From positions 1-9,716 of the forward strand of contig JAHIQV010000495.1 of NCBI GenBank assembly GCA_018903185.1: 9,716 nt of DNA, written 5' to 3'. Below are positions 1 to 7,582 of the stretch, one piece after another. Both the position numbers and the translations under genes were made by a program. The notes under the pieces are model-generated. The model had not been told where the DNA came from. It was given only the letters and a program-made list of their open reading frames with translations, and made no database searches. Source of the DNA: Gammaproteobacteria bacterium (GTDB taxonomy: Bacteria; Pseudomonadota; Gammaproteobacteria; Burkholderiales; Burkholderiaceae_C). The first letter of the stretch is position 1. Every line of letters begins with the position of its first letter.

Positions 1-820
1 GCTTGGGCACGTACATGCGTGTTTCCAGCGGCATGTCGATGTCGGTGTAGCCGGTGGGCCGGCCCTCGCGCTGGTTGCGCGTGATGGCGCGGTTGACGTT
101 GCCCTGGCCCCAGTTGTAGGCGGCCAGCGCGAGGTGCCAGTCGCCAAAGCGGCGGTGCAATTGCTCCAGGTAGTCGAGTGCGGCGCGGGTGGAGGCCAGT
201 ACGTCTCGGCGGTCATCGCGGAATGCGTTTTGCTTCAGGTCGAACGACTGACCGGTGGCGGGCATGAACTGCCACATGCCGGCCGCGCGAGCGCTGGACA
301 CGGCCTGCGGGTTGAACGCGCTCTCGATGAAGGGCAGCAGTGCCAGCTCCATCGGCAGGTTGCGGCGTTCGACTTCTTCGACGATGTGGAACAGGTAGCG
401 GTTCGACCGCTCGGTCATGCGCTGCATGTAGTCGGGACGGCTGGCATACCACTGCTCGCGGTCGCGGACCAGATCGTTCTGCAGATCCGCCATGGCAAAG
501 CCGCGGCGGATGCGTTCCCAGATGTCTTCCGGCGCAGAAAGCGTCACGACCGGTGGCAAGCTGGCCTGTTCGGAGACGATGGCGCTCAGCGGTGGGTGGG
601 CTGCCTGGGGCACGCCGGGTGCCGTGGACCGGGTCTCACCCGGGGAGGCGGTGGTGGTCTGGCGCGGCGCTGACACACCGGCACAACCGGCCATCAGCAG
701 GGTCAGGCCCAAGGCCCAGAACAGACCACCCGGACGGACGCGCGACGGCGTCACTGGCTGATGGTTACAGAGGGGGTCACGGGGCGGAGGCAGAACGGTC
801 TGGGCTGAGGCGAGTGTCAT
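1..820 (-). CDS. mltD: Membrane-bound lytic murein transglycosylase D, lipoprotein (3' end cut by window edge)
   Basis: The gene runs off the left edge, so only the N-terminal 273 residues are visible. It encodes a GH23 family lytic transglycosylase that cleaves the MurNAc-GlcNAc bond of peptidoglycan in the periplasm, leaving 1,6-anhydro-MurNAc ends. A hydrophobic stretch ends in a lipobox, LLMAGC, with the lipidated Cys at residue 46. The SLT core carries PFIESAFNPQAVS, with catalytic Glu at about residue 166, then AGMWQFMPATG (180-190) and ALAAYNWGQGNVNRA (231-245), all typical of MltD. The usual C-terminal LysM repeats would lie outside the window. The ATG at 820-818 overlaps the gloB stop as ATGA, which suggests translational coupling, but it gives an unusually long 45-residue leader before the Cys. 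A GTG at 754-752 would give a standard 23-residue lipoprotein signal peptide, though without a clear ribosome binding site. The family is certain; the start is not. Confidence 0.93.
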   Translation of the reverse strand, partial: MTLASAQTVLPPPRDPLCNHQPVTPSRVRPGGLFWALGLTLLMAGCAGVSAPRQTTTASPGETRSTAPGVPQAAHPPLSAIVSEQASLPPVVTLSAPEDIWERIRRGFAMADLQNDLVRDREQWYASRPDYMQRMTERSNRYLFHIVEEVERRNLPMELALLPFIESAFNPQAVSSARAAGMWQFMPATGQSFDLKQNAFRDDRRDVLASTRAALDYLEQLHRRFGDWHLALAAYNWGQGNVNRAITRNQREGRPTGYTDIDMPLETRMYVPK

Positions 821-1590
821 TTGAAGTTGTTTTTCCATTCCCTGAGCGTGGCCAGCACGCTCACGGCATCGGAGACTGCGCCAGGTGCATGTGCGCCGGC
901 CGCATCGGCGACCGCGGGCACATGGGTGCGCAGGAAGGGGTTGATCTGCTTTTCCAGCGTGATGGAGCTGGGCAGCGTGGGAAGGTTCCCGGCGCGCAGT
1001 TGGGAGCAATGGGCAGCGTGCTGCGCGAGTTCGGCATTGCCGGGCTCGACGGCCAGGGCAAAACGCAGGTTGGACAGGGTGTATTCGTGCGTGCAGCAGA
1101 CCCGGGTGGCGCCGGGCAGCTGGGCCAGGCGGGTCAGTGAGTCCAGCATCTGCGCCGGTGTGCCCTCGAACAGCCGGCCACAGCCGGCCGAAAACAGGGT
1201 GTCGCCGCAGAAGAGCAGGGGCTTGCCATCCACGTCGGGGCAGAAATAGGCGATGTGTCCCGCGGTGTGGCCCGGCACCTCGATCACCGTCCAGTCAAGG
1301 TCCAGCGCACTCACGGTATCGGTGGCACCGACGCGCAGCAGGGGCTCGGGCATGGGTTCGCTTGCGGGGCCGATGACGCGTGCACCGGTGGCCTCGCGCA
1401 GCGCAGCCACGCCGCCGGTGTGGTCGGCGTGGTGGTGGGTGATCAGGATGGTTTCGAGGGTGAGCCGGTGCTCGGCCAGCCAGGCCAGCACCCCGACGGA
1501 CTCGCCGGGATCGACAACCAGCGCCCGCTGCCCGTCGTGCAACACCCAGATGTAGTTGTCGCTGAACGCGGGTAGGGGAAAAAGTGTCAT
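817..1590 (-). CDS. gloB: Hydroxyacylglutathione hydrolase (glyoxalase II)
   Basis: This 257-residue cytoplasmic metallo-beta-lactamase-fold enzyme hydrolyses S-D-lactoylglutathione to D-lactate and glutathione, the second step of methylglyoxal detoxification. The full set of binuclear metal ligands is visible: THHHADH at 51-57 (His52, His54, Asp56, His57), His108 in PGHTAGH, Asp130 in FCGDTLFSAGCGR and His168 in CCTHEYT. The C-terminal glutathione-binding region is also present (EKQINPFLR, 213-221), which separates it from generic beta-lactamase-fold hydrolases. Length matches the family (about 250-260). The N-terminus, MTLFPLPAFSDNYIW, is the normal start, so the ATG at 1590-1588 is well supported even though no strong Shine-Dalgarno precedes it. 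Its stop shares ATGA with the mltD start, so the two are probably co-transcribed with gloB first. The gene diverges from the methyltransferase gene across a 103-bp gap. Confidence 0.97.
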   Translation of the reverse strand: MTLFPLPAFSDNYIWVLHDGQRALVVDPGESVGVLAWLAEHRLTLETILITHHHADHTGGVAALREATGARVIGPASEPMPEPLLRVGATDTVSALDLDWTVIEVPGHTAGHIAYFCPDVDGKPLLFCGDTLFSAGCGRLFEGTPAQMLDSLTRLAQLPGATRVCCTHEYTLSNLRFALAVEPGNAELAQHAAHCSQLRAGNLPTLPSSITLEKQINPFLRTHVPAVADAAGAHAPGAVSDAVSVLATLREWKNNFK

Positions 1591-1693
1591 GCGCGGAGCC
1601 CGGTGTGAATGCGGGGTTGGCGTGTAGAGTACGCGGAAAAGCCGGGTTTGGGGGTGCCGGACTTGCGCCGGCTCCGTCTTTTCATCTCACACC

Positions 1694-2578
1694 ATGTATC
1701 CGCCCATTATAAGTTTGACCGACTGGTTTCAGACCGCTCCCGGGCGCTACTTGCTGGACTGGGAGCAGCGGCAGTTTGACCTGGCCGTGAGCGATCTGTT
1801 TGGTTACAACGCGCTGCAGCTGGGACTGCCCGAGCTGCGTGCCCTCGACGCGAACCGCATGCCGCACCGCTGGCTGGCCTTGCCCGAAGAGATGCTCGTT
1901 GCTCCGCTGGACGAGCGGCTGTTCACCGGGGAGGGCGGACGCACGGTGGACCTGGATGCTCCGCAGTCCCCATCCGGGGACCGTGGCGACCGGGTCTCGA
2001 CCTGGCCGGCCCCGGGCGAGTCGCCGCGGGTGGCGCTGGTGACCAACGCGGCTGCGCTGCCGTTTCCGCCAGCGAGTCTGGACCTGGTGGTGCTGCCGCA
2101 CACGCTGGAGCTCAGCGCCGACCCCCACCATGTGTTGCGCGAGGTGGAGCGCGTGCTCGTGCCCGAGGGCCGGGTGGTGATCTCGGGCTTCAATCCGGCC
2201 AGTCTCTGGGGCCTGCGCCAGGGGCGCGCCCGCCTGGCGGGGCGGCTGGGTTTGCATGGGCTGGGTTTGTCAAGCCTGTACCTGCCCGAGGCCGGTGAAT
2301 TCATCGGCCCGCGCCGGTTGCGCGACTGGCTGCGGCTGCTGAGTTTTGAAGTAGAGTCGGAGCGCTTTGGCTGCTACCGGCCGGCGGTGAGGACCGAAAA
2401 GTGGCTCAACCACAGCGCCTGGATGGACCGGGCCGGCCCACGCTGGTGGCCGATCTTCGGCGCGGTCTATTTTCAGGTGGCGGTCAAGCGTGTGCAGGGT
2501 GTGCGCCTGCTCGGCCCGGCGTGGAAGCCGCGGCGGGCTGTGGCTGCGGCGCCCGTGTCGGTGGCCAACCGGCATTGA
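1694..2578 (+). CDS. YafS-like class I SAM-dependent methyltransferase (Methyltransf_11 type)
   Basis: This 294-residue protein is a putative methyltransferase of unknown substrate. The recognisable half of the fold is central: [20 protein letters not shown] (121-140) resembles motif II/III of type-11 methyltransferases, followed by [20 protein letters not shown] (144-163) and [12 protein letters not shown] (164-175). The last block is very like what I recall of E. coli YafS, which also sits next to gloB and rnhA. The N-terminal part ([15 protein letters not shown], then [13 protein letters not shown] at 36-48) occupies the place of SAM-binding motif I but lacks the usual GxGxG signature. The C-terminus is basic. 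The ATG at 1694 lies in a plausible place, but no ribosome binding site precedes it. No signal peptide is seen, so it is probably cytoplasmic. Methyltransferase fold and YafS kinship are likely; activity and substrate are unknown. Confidence 0.85.
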   Translation: MYPPIISLTDWFQTAPGRYLLDWEQRQFDLAVSDLFGYNALQLGLPELRALDANRMPHRWLALPEEMLVAPLDERLFTGEGGRTVDLDAPQSPSGDRGDRVSTWPAPGESPRVALVTNAAALPFPPASLDLVVLPHTLELSADPHHVLREVERVLVPEGRVVISGFNPASLWGLRQGRARLAGRLGLHGLGLSSLYLPEAGEFIGPRRLRDWLRLLSFEVESERFGCYRPAVRTEKWLNHSAWMDRAGPRWWPIFGAVYFQVAVKRVQGVRLLGPAWKPRRAVAAAPVSVANRH

Positions 2579-2587
2579 TGTGAAACA

Positions 2588-2670
2588 CCCCCCGCGCCGC
2601 TTCGCGTCACCCCCCTCCAGGGGGGCGGCACTGGCCGTCTGGCAAAGCCAGCCCGGCGGTGCCCCTGGGG
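2588..2670. repeat. GC-rich block of nested inverted repeats between the methyltransferase gene and rnhA
   Basis: Three adjacent foldable units are visible. CGCG arms at 2593-2596 and 2603-2606 flank a 6-base loop. CCCCCC (2610-2615) pairs with GGGGGG (2620-2625) around TCCA. A larger imperfect hairpin has outer arms GGCAC (2627-2631) and GTGCC (2659-2663), further pairing CCG (2635-2637) with CGG (2654-2656), and an inner CTGGC-AAA-GCCAG (2639-2651). The style matches dispersed intergenic repeats I remember from Comamonadaceae chromosomes, but copy number cannot be seen in this window, which holds a single copy. A T-rich stretch (2679-2689) follows about 15 bases later, so attenuation between the two genes is conceivable. 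Confidence 0.6.
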
Positions 2671-2690
2671 TGGCGCTGTTTTGTTTTTCT

Positions 2691-2695
2691 GGAGA
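2691..2695 (+). promoter_or_regulatory. Shine-Dalgarno sequence that fixes the rnhA TTG start
   Basis: GGAGA lies 7 bases upstream of the TTG at 2703-2705. No ATG or GTG lies between it and the conserved RNase HI N-terminus in this frame. The site therefore supports TTG initiation rather than a start further upstream inside the methyltransferase gene. Confidence 0.7.
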
Positions 2696-2702
2696 AGCTG
2701 AT

Positions 2703-3137
2703 TTGAATCACGTGGTGATCTACACCGATGGCGCCTGCAAGGGCAACCCGGGCCCGGGCGGCTGGGGCGTTTACCTCAAGGCCGGCGGCCACGAAAAAGA
2801 GCTCTGGGGTGGCGAACGCGAAACCACCAACAACCGGATGGAACTCACGGCCGTGATCGAAGCACTGACCGCGCTCAAGCGCCCCTGCAAGGTGTCGCTC
2901 TACCTGGACAGCGAATACGTCCGCAAAGGCATCACCGAGTGGATCCATGGCTGGAAGACCAAGGGCTGGAAGACGGCGGCCAGACAGCCGGTCAAGAATG
3001 CCGACCTCTGGCAGAAGCTCGATGCCCTCGTGCATGGCGGGGTGCACCAGATCGAATGGCACTGGGTCAAAGGTCATGCGGGCGACCCCGGCAATGAAAA
3101 GGCCGATGCACTGGCCAACCGGGGCGTGCCGGGCTGA
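2703..3137 (+). CDS. rnhA: Ribonuclease HI
   Basis: Read from a TTG start, this is a 144-residue RNase HI, a cytoplasmic enzyme that cuts the RNA strand of RNA-DNA hybrids and so removes R-loops and primer remnants. Catalytic residues are all present: Asp9 in [14 protein letters not shown], Glu47 in [11 protein letters not shown], Asp69 in SLYLDSEYV, the flexible-loop His125 in WVKGHAG and Asp135 in NEKADALAN. The basic handle region ([20 protein letters not shown], 83-102) is also present, as in the E. coli type. Length is slightly under the 155 residues of E. coli. The frame is open back to 2490, but the extra residues overlap the methyltransferase gene and do not look like RNase H; a Shine-Dalgarno at 2691-2695 fits the TTG. 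Repeats upstream separate it from the methyltransferase gene. The dnaQ gene that neighbours rnhA in many proteobacteria is absent. Confidence 0.95.
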   Translation: MNHVVIYTDGACKGNPGPGGWGVYLKAGGHEKELWGGERETTNNRMELTAVIEALTALKRPCKVSLYLDSEYVRKGITEWIHGWKTKGWKTAARQPVKNADLWQKLDALVHGGVHQIEWHWVKGHAGDPGNEKADALANRGVPG

Positions 3138-3205
3138 TGGGTTGGTATGGCGTGTCGCCGGCTGGCCGGGCGATTGAACTTATGCGCTCGTGGGTGTCTA
3201 TGCAC

Positions 3206-3223
3206 TGATACATTGCAAAATGT
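3206..3223 (+). promoter_or_regulatory. Candidate extended -10 overlapped by a short inverted repeat, upstream of the efflux operon
   Basis: The 125-bp gap 3138-3262 is more AT-rich than its surroundings. TGA-TACATT at 3206-3214 resembles an extended -10 element, about 49 bases before the adaptor ATG, with no good -35 at 17-bp spacing. Overlapping it is the perfect 5-bp inverted repeat ACATT-GCAA-AATGT (3210-3223), positioned where a repressor would block the promoter. An alternative -35-like TTGAAC lies at 3174-3179. This is pattern reading only; neither the promoter nor a regulator is demonstrated. Confidence 0.35.
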
Positions 3224-3262
3224 TGTGACACTTGGCGCTATCCCCCTGCACCTGATCGAAAC

Positions 3263-4465
3263 ATGGCAAAAAAGACCCTTTATGTGGTGATCGCCGCGGC
3301 CGGCCTCGGGCTGGCCTCGGCGGGTGCCTGGTGGCTCCAGAACCGTTCTCCCAACCAGGTGACCGCTGAGGGTGGCACCCCGGGGGGCAGCGCCACTGCT
3401 TCCGCAGGACGACCGGCTGCCGGCACGCCCGGTGTCGAGGTGGCGCAGGTCAAATCACTCTCTTTGCGGGACGACGCTCAGGCTGTGGGCACCCTGCGCT
3501 CGCGCCAGAGCGTCACGCTGCGGCCCGAGGTCAGCGGCCGCATCTCTCAGATCGCCTTTGCCGACGGCGCCCGGGTCAGGCGTGGCCAGTTGCTGGTGCA
3601 GCTGGACGACGTGTTGCAGAGGGCAGAACTCAGCCAGGCGCAGGCCCAGCTCTCCATCGCGCGCGCCAACCTCAAGCGCAACGAAGAACTGGTGGCGCAG
3701 GCATTTGTGGCCCAGCGCGTGCTGGACGAAAGCCGCGCGGCGCTGCAGGTGGCCGAAGCGCAGGTGGCGCTGGCGCAGGCGCGCCTCTCGCGCATGCGCC
3801 TCACCGCGCCGTTCGACGGCACCGTGGGGCTGCGCGTGGTTCACCTGGGCGACTACGTCAAGGACGGCGCGGACCTCGTGAACCTGGAAGACACCTCGCA
3901 GCTCACGGTGGACTTCCGTCTGCCCGAGCGCTTCCAGACCCGCATCGCCGCCGGCCAGGCGGTGGAGGTGGAACTGGACGCATTGCCCGGCAAACGCTTC
4001 AGCGCGAAGGTGCAGGCGGTTGATCCGCTGCTGGACGCCAACGGCCGTTCGATCGCCGTGCGCGCCGTGCTGCCGCCCGCGCCCGGGGGCGAGTTGCGCC
4101 CCGGCATGTTCGCCCGCGTGACCACCGTGTTCTCCACCAACGCCGCTGCGCTGGTGGTGCCCGAAGAAGCCATCGTGCCGCAGGCGGGCAAACAGTTTGT
4201 TTTCCGGTTGCTGAAAGAAGGCGAGGGCGACGGCGCCAAGCTGGTGTCGCGCCGCACCGAGGTGCAGCTCGGCGTGCGCCGGGGCGCACAGGTGCAGATC
4301 ACGCAAGGCGTGGCCGAGGGCGACACCGTGGTGGTGGCGGGCCAGCAGCGCCTGCAGAAAGATGGCACGGCCGTGCGCGTGGTGGACATGAGCCGTCCCC
4401 CAGGCGCCCCGGTCCCCGGACCCCAGGGCGCACCCGCTGGCACCCCGCCGGCGAGTGGCGGCTGA
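3263..4465 (+). CDS. RND efflux periplasmic adaptor (membrane fusion protein, HlyD/AcrA type)
   Basis: This 400-residue periplasmic adaptor links an RND pump to an outer-membrane channel. The N-terminus has Lys3-Lys4 and a hydrophobic run (5-25) acting as a membrane anchor or signal peptide; there is no lipobox. Domains in order are: a lipoyl half (SVTLRPEVSGRISQIAFADG, 83-102, on to about 117); a short coiled-coil hairpin (about 118-178, rich in Ala, Gln and Leu); the second lipoyl half with LTAPFDGTVGLR (180-191) and HLGDYVKDGADLVNLED; a beta-barrel (about 212-290, including LRPGMFARV); a membrane-proximal domain (about 295-375); and a Pro/Gly-rich tail (378-400). The pump gene begins 18 nt downstream behind a strong ribosome binding site, so the two form an operon. 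The start ATG has only a weak Shine-Dalgarno. Substrate cannot be told from sequence. The family is secure. Confidence 0.93.
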   Translation: MAKKTLYVVIAAAGLGLASAGAWWLQNRSPNQVTAEGGTPGGSATASAGRPAAGTPGVEVAQVKSLSLRDDAQAVGTLRSRQSVTLRPEVSGRISQIAFADGARVRRGQLLVQLDDVLQRAELSQAQAQLSIARANLKRNEELVAQAFVAQRVLDESRAALQVAEAQVALAQARLSRMRLTAPFDGTVGLRVVHLGDYVKDGADLVNLEDTSQLTVDFRLPERFQTRIAAGQAVEVELDALPGKRFSAKVQAVDPLLDANGRSIAVRAVLPPAPGGELRPGMFARVTTVFSTNAAALVVPEEAIVPQAGKQFVFRLLKEGEGDGAKLVSRRTEVQLGVRRGAQVQITQGVAEGDTVVVAGQQRLQKDGTAVRVVDMSRPPGAPVPGPQGAPAGTPPASGG

Positions 4466-4471
4466 TCCCGC

Positions 4472-4477
4472 AGGAGG
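4472..4477 (+). promoter_or_regulatory. Consensus Shine-Dalgarno of the RND pump gene
   Basis: AGGAGG lies 6 bases before the ATG at 4484 and only 6 bases after the adaptor stop (4463-4465). It is the strongest ribosome binding site in the window, whereas the adaptor gene has almost none. Confidence 0.8.
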
Positions 4478-4483
4478 CGCACC

Positions 4484-7400
4484 ATGCAACTGCCTGAAGT
4501 CGCGATCCGCCGGCCCGTTTTTGCCAGCGTGCTGTCGATGTTGATCCTGCTCGTCGGGCTGGTGGCCTTCAGCGGCCTCACGGTGCGCGAGTACCCCAAG
4601 ATCGACGAGCCCACCGTCACGGTGAGCACCACCTTCACCGGCGCTTCCAGCGAGGTGGTGGAGTCGCAGGTCAGCAAACCGCTGGAAGATTCCATCGCCG
4701 GCATCGAAGGCGTGGACGTGATCACCTCCATCAGCCGGCAGGAACGCAGCCAGATCACGGTGCGCTTCAACCTGGCGCGCGACCCCGACTCGGCCGCCGC
4801 CGACGTGCGCGACAAGGTCAGCCGGGTGCGCCAGCGCCTGCCGCAGGGCATCGACGAGCCGGTGATCGCCAAGGTCGAAGCCGATGCGTTCCCGGTAATG
4901 TGGATCTCGCTCAACTCCGACACCCACAACGCACTGCAACTCTCCGACCTGGCCAACCGCATCGCCAAACCGGTGCTGCAGACGGCCACCGGCGCGGCCG
5001 AGGTGCGCATCTACGGCGAGCGCCGGTATTCGATGCGCATCTGGATCGATCCCGATCGCCTGGCCGCGTACAACCTGACAGTGCAGGACGTGGAAGACGC
5101 GCTGCGCCGCTCCAACCTCGAAGTGCCCGCCGGGCGCATCGAGAGCAGCCAGCGCGAGTTCAACGTCACCGCCGCCACCGACCTGCAGACGCCCGAGCAG
5201 TTCCGCGAGGTCACGCTGCGCACGGTCAACGGCCAGTCGATCCGGCTGGGCGATGTGGCGCGTGTGGTGCAGGGCCCGCAGGACGAACGCAGTTCGGTGC
5301 GGCTGAACGGGCGCGACTCGGTGTCGCTGGGCGTGATCCGCCAGGCCACGGCCAACCCGCTGGAGCTCTCGGCCGGTGTGCGCAAGCTGCTGGACAAGGT
5401 CAAGAACGACCTGCCACCGGGCATCAACGTCGAGATCGCCAACGACAACTCGGTTTTCATCGACCGCTCGATCAAGGCCGTCTACACCACCATCGCCGAA
5501 GCCGTGGTGCTGGTGGCGCTGGTCATCTTCGTCTTCCTGCGCACCATCCGCGCGTCCATCATTCCGCTGGTGACGATCCCGGTCAGCCTGATCGGCTCGT
5601 TTGCCCTCATGGGCCTGTTCGGCTTTTCCATCAACACGCTCACGCTGCTGGCGCTGGTGCTGGCCATCGGCCTGGTGGTGGACGATTCCATCGTGGTGCT
5701 GGAGAACATCTACCGGCACATCGAGGAAGGCATGAAGCCGTTTGAAGCGGCCATCAAAGGCGCGCGCGAGATCGGCTTCGCGGTGGTGGCCATGACGCTC
5801 ACGCTCGCCGCCGTGTACGCGCCGCTGGCCTTCACGCCCGGGCGCACCGGGCGCCTGTTCGCCGAGTTCGCGCTCGCGCTGGCGGGTGCGGTGGTGGTGT
5901 CGGGCTTCGTGGCGCTCACGCTCTCGCCCATGATGAGCAGCAAGCTGCTGCGTCACAACCCCAACCCGGGCTGGTTCGACCGCGGCATGGAGCGCGTGCT
6001 CGTCGCCATCACCCGCGGCTACAGCCGCCTGCTGGCCGGGGCGCTGCGCGTGCGCTGGCTGGTGGTGGGCGTGATGCTCGCGAGCGCTGCGGGCAGCTGG
6101 TGGCTGCTGCAGACCACCAAGCAGGAACTCGCGCCGCTGGAAGACCGCGGTGTGATCCTGGTCAACGTCAACGGCCCCGACGGCGCCACGCTGGCCTACA
6201 CCCGGCGCTACGCCGAGGCGGTGGAGCGCATCGGCGCGGACTATCCCGAGTTCGACCGCATCTTCAGCAACATCGGCAACCCGACCGTGGCGCAGGGCAC
6301 GGTGTTCCTGCGTGCCAAACCCTGGGAAGAGCGCGAGCGCAGCACGCAGGAGATCGCGCGCGAGATCGCGCCACGCATCGGCGCGCTGCCCGGCATCAGC
6401 GGCTTTCCCATCACGCCGCCCTCGCTGGGCCAGGGCTTTCGCGAGCGGCCGATCAACTACGTCATCGTCACCAGCGACAGCTACCAGAACCTGTCACAAA
6501 CCGTGCGCCGTTTCCAGGACGAAATGGCCAAACACCCGGGCTTCGTGCAGGTGGACACCGACCTGCGCCTGAACAAACCCGAGATCCGCATGGATGTGGA
6601 CCGCGAGCGCGCCGCCGACATGGGCGTGAGCGTCGACGTCATCGCGCGCACGGTGGAAACCTTGCTGGGCGGGCGCGTGGTCACACGCTACAAGCAGGGC
6701 GGCGAACAATACGACGTCGTGGTGCAGACCGACAGCGCCCAGCGCAGCGCGCCCGATGACATCGACAAGCTGTTCGTGCGCGGTCGCGGCGACGCCATGA
6801 TCCCGCTCGCTTCGCTGGTGCAGTTGCGCGAGGTCGTGGTGCCGCGCGAACTCAACCACTTCGGCCAGCGGCGCAGCGCCTCCATCACGGCCAACCTCGC
6901 ACCCGAGCTGGCGCTGGGCGAGGCGCTCCAGATCATGAACGGGATCGCGGCCGAGGTGCTGCCGCCCGGCTACACCACCGACCTCAACGGGCAGAGCCGC
7001 GAATTCCGCAGCTCATCGGGCTCGCTGGCCATCGTGTTCGCGCTGTCGCTGCTGTTCATCTACCTTGTGCTGGCGGCGCAGTTCGAGAGCTTTGTCGACC
7101 CGCTCATCATCATGCTCAGCGTGCCGCTGTCCATGCTGGGCGCGCTGCTGGCGCTCAAGCTCAGTGGCGGCACGCTCAACGTGTTCAGTCAGATCGGGCT
7201 CATCACGCTGGTGGGCCTGATCACCAAACACGGCATCCTGATCGTGGAGTTCGCCAACCAGCTGCGCGAGAAGGGCAAAGACAAGCTCGAAGCGGTCAAA
7301 GAATCCGCCGCGCTGCGCCTGCGCCCCATCCTCATGACCACTGGCGCCATGGTGCTCGGCGCCATGCCGCTGGCGCTGGCCACCGGGGCCGGTGCCGAGA

Positions 7401-7582
7401 GCCGTCAGCAGATCGGCTGGGTGATCGTGGGCGGCATGAGCCTGGGCACGCTGCTCACGCTGTTTGTGGTGCCCACCATGTACACGCTGCTGGCGCGCAC
7501 GCGGCATGGTTCGCGGGTGCTGCCTAAGGATGTGCCGGGCCACGGAGAACCCGAGTCCGAAGACATCCTGGTGGCGAAGTGA
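4484..7582 (+). CDS. RND efflux transporter permease, AcrB/MdtB-like (HAE-1 type) inner-membrane pump
   Basis: This 1032-residue inner-membrane pump exports substrates using the proton gradient. It shows the RND duplication: a first transmembrane helix (about 11-31), a large periplasmic loop (about 32-335), five helices (about 336-485), a helix at 524-543, a second large loop (about 544-845) and five C-terminal helices (about 847-1000). Proton-relay residues are all present: Asp400-Asp401 in LAIGLVVDDSIVVLENIYRH, Lys915 in GLITKHGILIVEFANQ, and Arg947 with Thr952/953 in RLRPILMTTGAM. SFALMGLFGFSINTLTLLAL is typical of the drug-efflux branch, not the heavy-metal (CusA/CzcA) branch. The protein ends in a short acidic tail. 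It pairs with the adaptor gene just upstream. No outer-membrane factor gene follows, so a TolC/OprM-type channel must come from elsewhere. The exact drug range, and the choice between AcrB-like and MdtBC-like kinship, cannot be settled here. Confidence 0.94.
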   Translation: MQLPEVAIRRPVFASVLSMLILLVGLVAFSGLTVREYPKIDEPTVTVSTTFTGASSEVVESQVSKPLEDSIAGIEGVDVITSISRQERSQITVRFNLARDPDSAAADVRDKVSRVRQRLPQGIDEPVIAKVEADAFPVMWISLNSDTHNALQLSDLANRIAKPVLQTATGAAEVRIYGERRYSMRIWIDPDRLAAYNLTVQDVEDALRRSNLEVPAGRIESSQREFNVTAATDLQTPEQFREVTLRTVNGQSIRLGDVARVVQGPQDERSSVRLNGRDSVSLGVIRQATANPLELSAGVRKLLDKVKNDLPPGINVEIANDNSVFIDRSIKAVYTTIAEAVVLVALVIFVFLRTIRASIIPLVTIPVSLIGSFALMGLFGFSINTLTLLALVLAIGLVVDDSIVVLENIYRHIEEGMKPFEAAIKGAREIGFAVVAMTLTLAAVYAPLAFTPGRTGRLFAEFALALAGAVVVSGFVALTLSPMMSSKLLRHNPNPGWFDRGMERVLVAITRGYSRLLAGALRVRWLVVGVMLASAAGSWWLLQTTKQELAPLEDRGVILVNVNGPDGATLAYTRRYAEAVERIGADYPEFDRIFSNIGNPTVAQGTVFLRAKPWEERERSTQEIAREIAPRIGALPGISGFPITPPSLGQGFRERPINYVIVTSDSYQNLSQTVRRFQDEMAKHPGFVQVDTDLRLNKPEIRMDVDRERAADMGVSVDVIARTVETLLGGRVVTRYKQGGEQYDVVVQTDSAQRSAPDDIDKLFVRGRGDAMIPLASLVQLREVVVPRELNHFGQRRSASITANLAPELALGEALQIMNGIAAEVLPPGYTTDLNGQSREFRSSSGSLAIVFALSLLFIYLVLAAQFESFVDPLIIMLSVPLSMLGALLALKLSGGTLNVFSQIGLITLVGLITKHGILIVEFANQLREKGKDKLEAVKESAALRLRPILMTTGAMVLGAMPLALATGAGAESRQQIGWVIVGGMSLGTLLTLFVVPTMYTLLARTRHGSRVLPKDVPGHGEPESEDILVAK

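Noticed and set aside
134..1140. Plus-strand open frames opposite mltD and gloB
   Set aside because: The minus strand gives a complete SLT catalytic region and all glyoxalase II metal ligands; the plus-strand translations show no recognisable family.
1591..1693. Divergent promoters and a small GCCGG/CCGGC hairpin (1656-1672) between gloB and the methyltransferase gene
   Set aside because: Promoters must exist in or near this gap, but I could not find a convincing -35/-10 pair on either strand. The 5-bp hairpin with a 7-base loop is too weak to call in such GC-rich DNA.
2578..2583. ATG overlapping the methyltransferase stop
   Set aside because: It is followed immediately by TGA, so it encodes nothing.
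2490..2702. Upstream extension of rnhA to 215 residues
   Set aside because: The extension overlaps the methyltransferase gene by 89 bases and runs through the inverted-repeat block. It shows no RNase H-related domain, and a ribosome binding site supports TTG at 2703.
3455..5956. An 833-codon open frame on the minus strand, antisense to the RND adaptor and pump genes
   Set aside because: Its translation is dominated by His, Arg, Gln, Gly and Ala without any domain, as expected for the mirror of GC-biased codons. The plus strand carries two clear conserved proteins over the same bases.
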